Positions 7,042-12,373 of a DNA stretch of 12,373 bases are shown here, piece by piece. The stretch is from Acidobacteriaceae bacterium (GTDB lineage: Bacteria > Acidobacteriota > Terriglobia > Terriglobales > Acidobacteriaceae), in NCBI GenBank assembly GCA_003152795.1, contig PMBA01000376.1:274-12646 (forward strand), read 5' to 3'. The notes under the pieces were generated by a model. The model was not told where the DNA came from, did no database searches, and saw only the letters and a list, made by a program, of their open reading frames with translations. Position 1 is the stretch's first letter. Each line of letters begins with the position of its first letter. Both the position numbers and the translations under genes were made by a program.

Positions 7042-8628
7042 GTGGTGCGGAATCCCGGGTCTTTCAGCGGGAAGGAAGCTCTTATCTTGACGCTCCTGTT
7101 CTTTGGGCTATTCGCGTTTTCGCTGGCTCTGTCGTTTGTAGCTACGCGTGAAGTGCGCGACATGGCGAATCGCAGAGGCTGGGTTTTCGTGCCGAAAGAC
7201 GGACGGCACGTCCACCGGACCCCGCTTCCCCGTTTGGGAGGCGTGGCGATTTTCCTGGCCTTCTCGGTCAGCCTGATCATGTGGCTGGGGCTCTCCCTGG
7301 TATTTCCCCGCCTCGTTCAGGGACTCGCTCCCGCTACGCTTCTTCGTATTTATGTTCCGGCCTGCCTGATTTTTTGTCTGGGCATCTACGACGATCTCCG
7401 CGGCGCAGGTCCGTATTTGAAGTTTGCCGTGCAGGCGATCGCCGCTGCGATGCTCTTCGCCGGCGGAATGCGCGTTCTCGATCTGCCCCTGATCTTTTCT
7501 CACTCCCTGCCCTGGTTCGTTGGCTTGCCCCTCACCGTGTTGTGGGTGGTTGCGGTCACCAATGCCTTCAATCTCATCGATGGCCTGGATGGCTTAGCCG
7601 CGGGTTCGGCCTTGTTTTCGACCCTCGTTTTTTTTGTGTGCGCCCTGGTCAATCATTCATGGCTGGCCTCGCTGATCAGCGTGACGCTCGCCGGCGCCAT
7701 CCTCGGATTCCTTCGTTTCAACTTCAATCCCGCCACGATTTTCCTGGGTGACTCGGGTAGCCTGTTCATCGGGTTCATGCTCAGCGCACTGGCTCTTGCG
7801 GGAGCGCAGAAAGCGCCGACCTTTGTGGCCGTTGCGATTCCGGTGGTCTCGTTCGGATTGCCGATCCTGGAAACGTCGCTATCCATCCTGCGACGGCTGA
7901 TCAGCGGGCGGCCAATTTTCACCGCCGACCGCGAACATATCCACCACAAGTTGCTGGAGTTGGGTTTTTCGCATCGCCAGGTGGTGATCGTTCTCTACGC
8001 CGTCTCCGCAATGTTCGCCATGCTCAGCCTGTTCCTGCTTTGGCCGACGGGCAGCACCGTGGGACTGGTGCTGGCGGTGGTGGGCACCGGGATCTGGCTG
8101 GGAGTACAGCATCTGAACTACCTCGAGTTCGGCGAACTGCGGCGAGTGGCGCAGCGCACCATCGATCAGCGGCAGATCGTGATCAATAATCTTTCCGTGC
8201 GCCGCGCCGTCGAGGAACTCAAGGTGGCTGGCGATTTCAACCAGGTGCGCAGCGTTCTGGTCGCCGCCTTCGATAGCAACGATTTCGATGCCTTCGAGTT
8301 ACATCTCAAGTCGCTTCCCGGCGATCAAGGGGCGCCCCCCGAAAGCAACCGCCGCTTTCACTGGAGCAAGTTCCCTCACATGATGGCGATTTCCAGCCAG
8401 CCTTCGTGGAAGCTGACGCTCGACCTGGTAACCACTTCGAACCAGCCCCGGGGCTCACTCGTCGTCTACCGCATCTACAGCCACCGCGATCTGCAATTGG
8501 ATGTCAATCTCCTGACCTCCGAATTTCCCGCTACCCTGGCCGACGCGCTTGATCGAGTCCTCACCCTGCCCGAGGTTCTGGTGCCGGCGGCGCAAAGCGA
8601 TGCCCCCTTTCTGGCTGCCAACCTCTGA
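7042..8628 (+). CDS. Polyprenyl-phosphate sugar-1-phosphate transferase, MraY/WecA family, with soluble C-terminal extension
   Basis: An integral membrane enzyme that transfers a sugar-1-phosphate (often GlcNAc-1-P) from a UDP-sugar to undecaprenyl phosphate, the first step of O-antigen, capsule or teichuronic-type glycan assembly. Family motifs are complete: HVHRTPLPRLGG near the N-terminus, GIYDDLRG (D117, D118), NAFNLIDGLDGLAAG (174-188), FLGDSGSLFIGF (234-245) and the cytosolic H-rich loop REHIHHKLLELG (297-308). About ten hydrophobic helices occupy residues 12-365. From about 375 to 528 there is an added soluble region of ~150 residues that I do not recognise. GTG 7042 is the first start after an in-frame TGA (7021-7023). 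TTG 7087 (16th codon) has a better ribosome site, GAAGGAAG, and would begin just at the first helix, so the true protein may be 513 aa. It is divergent from the exporter. Confidence 0.92.
   Translation: MVRNPGSFSGKEALILTLLFFGLFAFSLALSFVATREVRDMANRRGWVFVPKDGRHVHRTPLPRLGGVAIFLAFSVSLIMWLGLSLVFPRLVQGLAPATLLRIYVPACLIFCLGIYDDLRGAGPYLKFAVQAIAAAMLFAGGMRVLDLPLIFSHSLPWFVGLPLTVLWVVAVTNAFNLIDGLDGLAAGSALFSTLVFFVCALVNHSWLASLISVTLAGAILGFLRFNFNPATIFLGDSGSLFIGFMLSALALAGAQKAPTFVAVAIPVVSFGLPILETSLSILRRLISGRPIFTADREHIHHKLLELGFSHRQVVIVLYAVSAMFAMLSLFLLWPTGSTVGLVLAVVGTGIWLGVQHLNYLEFGELRRVAQRTIDQRQIVINNLSVRRAVEELKVAGDFNQVRSVLVAAFDSNDFDAFELHLKSLPGDQGAPPESNRRFHWSKFPHMMAISSQPSWKLTLDLVTTSNQPRGSLVVYRIYSHRDLQLDVNLLTSEFPATLADALDRVLTLPEVLVPAAQSDAPFLAANL
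7071..7078 (+). promoter_or_regulatory. Possible ribosome-binding site for an alternative TTG start (7087)
   Basis: GAAGGAAG lies 8 bases before TTG 7087, which is in frame with the WecA-like gene and precedes its first hydrophobic helix. The upstream GTG 7042 has only a weak purine match (AAGCGGA). Translation may therefore start at 7087. Confidence 0.4.
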
Positions 8629-8692
8629 CCGCTTTTTGAAGTACCCCCCCGTGTTGATCTTGCTCCTTATCCTTTCGATCCTGAGTTAATAT

Positions 8693-8697
8693 GGAGG
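8693..8697 (+). promoter_or_regulatory. Shine-Dalgarno site that selects ATG 8703
   Basis: GGAGG followed by 5 bases precedes ATG 8703. The earlier in-frame ATG at 8691 overlaps this site and has no ribosome site of its own, so 8703 is the likely start. The 62-base gap upstream (8629-8690) holds a C7 run (8644-8650) and a TTGATC word but no convincing promoter or terminator. Confidence 0.65.
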
Positions 8698-8702
8698 CAA
8701 TT

Positions 8703-10448
8703 ATGGATCGGAGAATTTTCGGACCACCGGATCCAGTTACCGGGCCTCTCCACGGAGAGCGCCGACGTCGGGTTCGTCAGAAACTCAACACCCCGGTTTA
8801 CGCCAGTTTCAATGCCCCACAGACCGGCATGGTCGTGGACCTTAGCGAATTGCTCGACCTGAATGAGGAAGGCTTCGCGGTTCGAACCAGTGAACGACTG
8901 GAGGCGAACCGGGCCGTAACCCTCTGCCTCGATCTGCCCGAAACCAGGAACCATATTCATGGCAACGGTCAGGTGATATGGAGCGACGACACGGGCCGCG
9001 GTGGCATCCGCTTTTCCGGGCTTCAGGAGAGTTCGCGCCAAATACTGAAAGACTGGCTCTTTACCAACCTGCTGATCGCCAGCTCCAACGACGCGGCTCG
9101 AACCGGGCAACTTGCGCTTCACGAAGAACAGAAATCACCCGAACTGGTGCTGGTCGGCGGAACCCGCAGTGCCGCCCCTGTCTCCGACACCAGCGAAACC
9201 CCATCGTTGGTGGAAACAGTTCGCCGCGAGGTCCGCGAGATCGGTGACGATGTCGACGCGGTTTTCCGCTGCATCACCGAGCGCGTCCTGGGCCTTACCG
9301 GAGCCAGCGGCGCTGCCCTGGCGTTTCGCACTGATGACAGGATGATCTGCCGGGCGCGGGCCGGTGAACCAGCTCCGCCACTAAGATCGCCCGTGGATGT
9401 AAAGCAGGGACTCTCTGGAGAATGCGTTCGCACTGGTCTCATCGTCTCCTGCGAGGATACCGAAAACGATGCGCGGGTCGATCCGGAATTGTGCCGCGCA
9501 CTGGGCATAGGCTCGCTCATGGCCGCTCCCATCGTGTCCGACTTCAAGGTGGTTGGACTGCTGGAGGTTTTCTCATCACAGGCGCGCGCTTTTACCAGGG
9601 CCCACGAGACGCTTTTGGACCAGCTCGTCGAAATGATTCCCAAAACCCATGGTGGAAAGACCCCGCCTGACAAGACTCCGCCGCAAACGCCGAGCGGGTA
9701 CGAAGCCGTGTCAGCCGCGTCGCAGCCTCCAACGTCAGCGGTCGATTCGATTCAGGCGCTTCGCGATGCCTTGTTGAAACAGCGGGCTGAAATCCCCGAG
9801 CAATTCTCGATCACAGGGGAAAACGCTTCCGAGCCAGTTCCAGAGCAGGTCCCCGAACCTGCAGCTCCTCGCTTGCTTTATCGTTCGCTGCTCGGGCTCG
9901 CCATTGCCGTGGTGGCAATGGTTCTCGGCTATGTGGTCGGGCCCCTGTTGGAGAAGCGCTTTGCCGACTCACCACAAGCGTCACAGCCGACGCCGGTCAA
10001 GGCGAATGAGGCCGCCTTGAGGGTTGCAGGACAACGCTCCGCCGATCCACAAGCGCAAGCGGAGTCCCTGGCGGATTTGCGAAAGCTCGCCGATCAGGGA
10101 GACGCGGACGCGCAATGGCAGATGGGCGTGCGCTACCACAATGGCGAAGATGTTCCGCAGGATGACATGCAGGCCATGCAGTGGTTCCAGCGCGCCGGCG
10201 AACAGGGCAACGTCGCCGCGCAGTCTGCGCTTGGTGCTTACTATTGGGCCGGGCGTGGAGTTCCGGAAGATCTGTCCAAAGCCTACTTCTGGTCCGCCAT
10301 CGCGCTCGCCCATGGGGACGAGAACAGCAAAGTCCGGCTCGAAGGCTTGGCTTCCCAAATGACCCGCACCCAGGTCTCCGAGGCCCGCCAGCAGGCCGAA
10401 GTCTGGATCCGCGCTCATGGCCAGCGCGCAAAGGCCGAACCGAACTGA
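8703..10448 (+). CDS. PilZ-GAF-transmembrane-Sel1 repeat protein (putative c-di-GMP-responsive membrane protein)
   Basis: The 581-aa protein has four parts. A PilZ domain (about 18-118) carries R-x3-R (R21, R25), then VVDLSELLDLNEEG and GGIRF. PilZ domains bind c-di-GMP. A GAF domain (about 175-313) follows a charged helix and includes DAVFRCITERVLGLTGASGA, GLSGECVRTG and MAAPIVSDFKVVGLLEVFS. A proline-rich linker leads to one membrane helix (about 395-416, SLLGLAIAVVAMVLGYVVG). Two clear Sel1 repeats (466-501, 502-537; DADAQWQMGVRYHNG and NVAAQSALGAYYWAGRGVP) and a degenerate third end the protein. Arginines before the helix suggest PilZ and GAF are cytosolic and Sel1 periplasmic. I infer that it senses a nucleotide or small ligand inside and recruits partners outside. 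It follows the WecA-like gene by 74 bases on the same strand, so a role in controlling polysaccharide output is plausible but unproven. Confidence 0.88.
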   Translation: MDRRIFGPPDPVTGPLHGERRRRVRQKLNTPVYASFNAPQTGMVVDLSELLDLNEEGFAVRTSERLEANRAVTLCLDLPETRNHIHGNGQVIWSDDTGRGGIRFSGLQESSRQILKDWLFTNLLIASSNDAARTGQLALHEEQKSPELVLVGGTRSAAPVSDTSETPSLVETVRREVREIGDDVDAVFRCITERVLGLTGASGAALAFRTDDRMICRARAGEPAPPLRSPVDVKQGLSGECVRTGLIVSCEDTENDARVDPELCRALGIGSLMAAPIVSDFKVVGLLEVFSSQARAFTRAHETLLDQLVEMIPKTHGGKTPPDKTPPQTPSGYEAVSAASQPPTSAVDSIQALRDALLKQRAEIPEQFSITGENASEPVPEQVPEPAAPRLLYRSLLGLAIAVVAMVLGYVVGPLLEKRFADSPQASQPTPVKANEAALRVAGQRSADPQAQAESLADLRKLADQGDADAQWQMGVRYHNGEDVPQDDMQAMQWFQRAGEQGNVAAQSALGAYYWAGRGVPEDLSKAYFWSAIALAHGDENSKVRLEGLASQMTRTQVSEARQQAEVWIRAHGQRAKAEPN

Positions 10449-10501
10449 GCCTGGTTCCGGGCTGCGCCGGCCAATCACAGACAGACCCAATCCCTCCGCC
10501 G

Positions 10502-10507
10502 TAGAAT
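10502..10507 (+). promoter_or_regulatory. -10-like box just before amrS (possible leaderless promoter)
   Basis: TAGAAT matches the -10 consensus at 5 of 6 positions and ends 6 bases before the GTG of amrS. No Shine-Dalgarno sequence is present. Transcription from this box would begin at or next to the start codon. No clear -35 hexamer is seen. Confidence 0.45.
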
Positions 10508-10513
10508 AGGTTT

Positions 10514-11668
10514 GTGGCCACGCTGCGCGAGATCCTCACGGCTGGCGAGCGCGTTCGCGAAGGCGACGCCGCGCTGTGGGAAAAGCTGGATCGTAATCGG
10601 GTGCGCTGCTATGCCTGCGGCCACTGCTGCCCGATTCCCGATGGACAACCCGGAGTCTGCCAGGTTCGTTTCAACCACGGTGGCACGCTCTATGTCCCCT
10701 GGGGCTATGTCGCCGGGGTGCAGTGCGACCCGATCGAGAAGAAGCCGTTTTTCCACGCTTACCCCGGAGCCCTCGCTTACAGTTTCGGAATGCTGGGCTG
10801 CGATCTGCACTGCGCCTACTGTCAGAACTGGGTTACGTCGCAGGCGCTGCGCGATCCGAATGCCGTTTCAGCGCCGCTTGAGGCCGATCCGGAACTGCTG
10901 GTCAAAGACGCGCTGGCCCAGGGCGCAAGAGTCGTGGTCAGCACCTACAACGAGCCCCTCATCACCAGCGAGTGGGCGGTCGCGGTCTTCCGCCAAGCCC
11001 GGCAGGCGGGCCTGCTGACCGCATTTGTTTCGAATGGCAATGGGACTCCCCAGGTGCTTGAGTATCTCCATCCCTGGGTCGATCTCTACAAGGTGGACCT
11101 CAAGAGCTTCGACGATCGCCACTATCGCGAGCTTGGTGGACGACTGCAGCCGATCCTCGACACCATCCGCAGTCTGCACCGCATGGGCATCTGGCTGGAG
11201 ATCGTCACCTTACTCATTCCCGGCTTCAACGACAACCCCGACGAACTGCGAAAGCTGACGGCATTTGTGGCTGGCGTTTCACCTGACATTCCCTGGCACG
11301 TCACCGCTTTTCACGAGGATTACAAAATGACCTCGCCCCGCGATACGCGCCCCGAAGACCTGCGCCGCGCCGCCGCCATCGGCCGTGAGGCGGGATTGCG
11401 CTATGTCTATGCCGGCAATCTCCCCGGGCAGGTGGAGGGTCTGGAAGATACTCACTGCCATCAGTGTGGTGAAATGCTGATCCAGCGCTATGGATACTCG
11501 ATCGAACAATACAAGTTGACTCCGCAAGGCGAATGCCCCGCCTGCCACACGCCGGTCCCCGGTCGCTGGTCGCCAGAATTTGACGGCCAGATTGCCGCCG
11601 CGCCTTTTCTGCCCCGGAAGCGGGCGCGATTGGTTAAAATCCTCTCGCAGCCTGATCGACTTTCATGA
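10514..11668 (+). CDS. amrS: AmmeMemoRadiSam system radical SAM enzyme AmrS
   Basis: A 384-aa cytosolic radical SAM protein related to pyruvate formate-lyase activating enzymes. The 4Fe-4S/SAM motif C-x3-C-x2-C is intact (GCDLHCAYCQNW; C96, C100, C103). An N-terminal cysteine cluster (C32, C35, C38, C39, C49, in CYACGHCC and GVCQVRF) precedes it. A C-terminal zinc-ribbon-like pair of CxxC knuckles lies at 315/318 and 341/344. Other family words are STYNEPLITSEW, FVSNGNGTPQVLEYL, YKVDLKSFDDRHYRELGG and PWHVTAFHEDYKM. AmrS is usually encoded with AmrA (AMMECR1-like) and AmrB (Memo-like); neither is in this window. The biochemical role of the trio is not settled as far as I know. GTG 10514 is chosen because it follows the -10-like box. 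No ribosome site is seen. The stop overlaps the next gene's ATG by four bases. Confidence 0.93.
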   Translation: MATLREILTAGERVREGDAALWEKLDRNRVRCYACGHCCPIPDGQPGVCQVRFNHGGTLYVPWGYVAGVQCDPIEKKPFFHAYPGALAYSFGMLGCDLHCAYCQNWVTSQALRDPNAVSAPLEADPELLVKDALAQGARVVVSTYNEPLITSEWAVAVFRQARQAGLLTAFVSNGNGTPQVLEYLHPWVDLYKVDLKSFDDRHYRELGGRLQPILDTIRSLHRMGIWLEIVTLLIPGFNDNPDELRKLTAFVAGVSPDIPWHVTAFHEDYKMTSPRDTRPEDLRRAAAIGREAGLRYVYAGNLPGQVEGLEDTHCHQCGEMLIQRYGYSIEQYKLTPQGECPACHTPVPGRWSPEFDGQIAAAPFLPRKRARLVKILSQPDRLS

Positions 11669-12288
11669 GCGCGAGAAAAACGACAACAACATTGCGGGTC
11701 GCAGGCTGGTTGTCCCTGATCTTGTTGAGTTTGGATCTGGGCTGTTCTCCCCGTGATTTTCTGACGCGACGCCTGGCGGCCGATTTGATCTCCGCCTCCG
11801 ACACCTTCAAAGCGCCGCAATTGCTCTGGCTCAGGACCGGCATCGTTTCCAACAAGGATTTCAGTTCTCCCGAGTCGATGGTGTTGCAGCGCCGCGGATG
11901 GATTATTGGCACCGAGCAGAAGTGTCCCTCCGGAATCGACCCGCCGCCCTGCTGGGATGTGTTACTCACTCCCCTCGGTGTGGAGACGATACGGCCCCTG
12001 ATTTCGAGCGCGATACCCGACAGTGGCCCGGCGATCCAAGTCGCGCGCCGGGAACTACTGGGCATTTCTGGTATCAGCAAGACTGGCGGCTTCGCCGACG
12101 TCGAGTTCACCTGGCGTTGGGTTCCCATCAATCAGGTCGGCGCGGCGCTTTACGACACCGGAGTACGCTACCAGTCCAGCGTCGGATTCCGTGGCTATGA
12201 CGACGGGTGGCGCATCGTCGACCAATCCATCCACACCAACCAGACTCTGGACGAGGCCCTGCGCAATGCGCAACCGGCCGCTCCGTAA
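11665..12288 (+). CDS. Hypothetical protein, putative lipoprotein or secreted protein
   Basis: I do not recognise this 207-aa protein. It starts with a positively charged segment (SARK, R11) and a hydrophobic core (13-25), then LDLGC with Cys27. That cysteine looks like a lipidation site, although Asp at -3 is atypical for a lipobox; cleavage as an ordinary secreted protein or an uncleaved anchor is also possible. The mature part has two further cysteines near PSGIDPPPCW, a WRWVPINQVGAALYDTG segment and GYDDGWRIVDQS, giving a compact mixed alpha/beta look. Such tails recall small extracytoplasmic domains in which an aromatic-rich strand pair ends the fold. Its ATG overlaps the amrS stop (ATGA), so the two are probably translated from one mRNA. 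A TAAAAT word at 11635-11640 could add a local promoter, but no -35 is visible. Confidence 0.75.
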   Translation: MSARKTTTTLRVAGWLSLILLSLDLGCSPRDFLTRRLAADLISASDTFKAPQLLWLRTGIVSNKDFSSPESMVLQRRGWIIGTEQKCPSGIDPPPCWDVLLTPLGVETIRPLISSAIPDSGPAIQVARRELLGISGISKTGGFADVEFTWRWVPINQVGAALYDTGVRYQSSVGFRGYDDGWRIVDQSIHTNQTLDEALRNAQPAAP

Positions 12289-12373
12289 CCCATTGCTCAA
12301 AGACGCCGGCGGCCGCAGGTTGCTTGCAGATCGCTTCGAATTACTCTCTGGCGCGCCTCACCAGCAACGCGAC
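12289..12373. other. Window-end spacer; possible tail of a minus-strand gene
   Basis: No complete gene fits in these 85 bases. On the minus strand, one frame runs in from the window edge as VALLVRRARE and stops at TAA (12343-12341). That could be the end of a convergent gene, but ten codons are too few to judge. The only other notable element is a GC-rich palindromic patch near 12309-12316. Confidence 0.2.

Noticed and set aside
9119..9673. Minus-strand open frame opposite the GAF region
   Set aside because: The Ser/Arg/Thr-rich composition is typical of an antisense shadow, and the plus strand encodes a clear GAF domain.
12299..12330. GC-rich palindromic patch after the last gene as a terminator
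   Set aside because: It has no adequate stem-loop followed by a T-run; the 8-base palindrome GCGGCCGC is expected by chance at this GC content.

Overview
The window is dense, GC-rich bacterial DNA with ten protein genes. Most lie close together in short co-directional runs. I infer a soil-type Acidobacteriota (Terriglobia/Koribacter-like) origin from the GC-rich coding style, a PilZ-GAF-TM-Sel1 protein, a WecA-like transferase with a long soluble tail, and a signal-bearing but non-lipoprotein SLBB exporter. Taxonomy is inference only: there is no rRNA or other marker gene. No tRNA, rRNA, CRISPR array or insertion sequence was seen.

Region A (1-5740, + strand) is an exopolysaccharide / O-antigen / capsule operon. 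In order it holds the 3' end of a Gfo/Idh/MocA sugar oxidoreductase, a NodU/CmcH-type O-carbamoyltransferase, an Asp-box (BNR) beta-propeller-like protein, a short D-glucuronyl C5-epimerase-family protein, and a WbuB-like GT4 glycosyltransferase. The last four genes are joined by a 5-base gap, a 4-base ATGA overlap and a stop abutting the next reading frame, so they are probably co-transcribed and translationally coupled. The set suggests a surface glycan with an oxidised sugar or uronate, an epimerised uronate and an O-carbamoyl group.

Region B (5741-8628) starts with a 75-base convergent gap holding a small hairpin. A minus-strand SLBB/Poly_export gene (outer-membrane polysaccharide export) follows. 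It is divergent from a plus-strand polyprenyl-phosphate sugar-1-phosphate transferase of the MraY/WecA family. Their 242-base spacer holds a perfect 12-base palindrome, an imperfect 23/26-base direct repeat and a candidate promoter. Lipid-linked initiation and export are thus divergently arranged beside the glycan assembly genes.

Region C (8629-10448) is one large gene with a PilZ domain, a GAF domain, one membrane helix and Sel1 repeats. It is a candidate c-di-GMP-responsive membrane protein and could link second-messenger signalling to the polysaccharide machinery.

Region D (10449-12373) holds amrS, the radical SAM enzyme of the AmmeMemoRadiSam system, without its usual partners in view. 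A -10-like box sits 6 bases before its GTG, which suggests a leaderless mRNA. A small putative lipoprotein of unknown function follows with an ATGA overlap. The last 85 bases hold no complete gene.

The most interesting parts are the C5-epimerase/carbamoyltransferase/Asp-box trio, which carries no visible export signals, and the PilZ-GAF-TM-Sel1 architecture.
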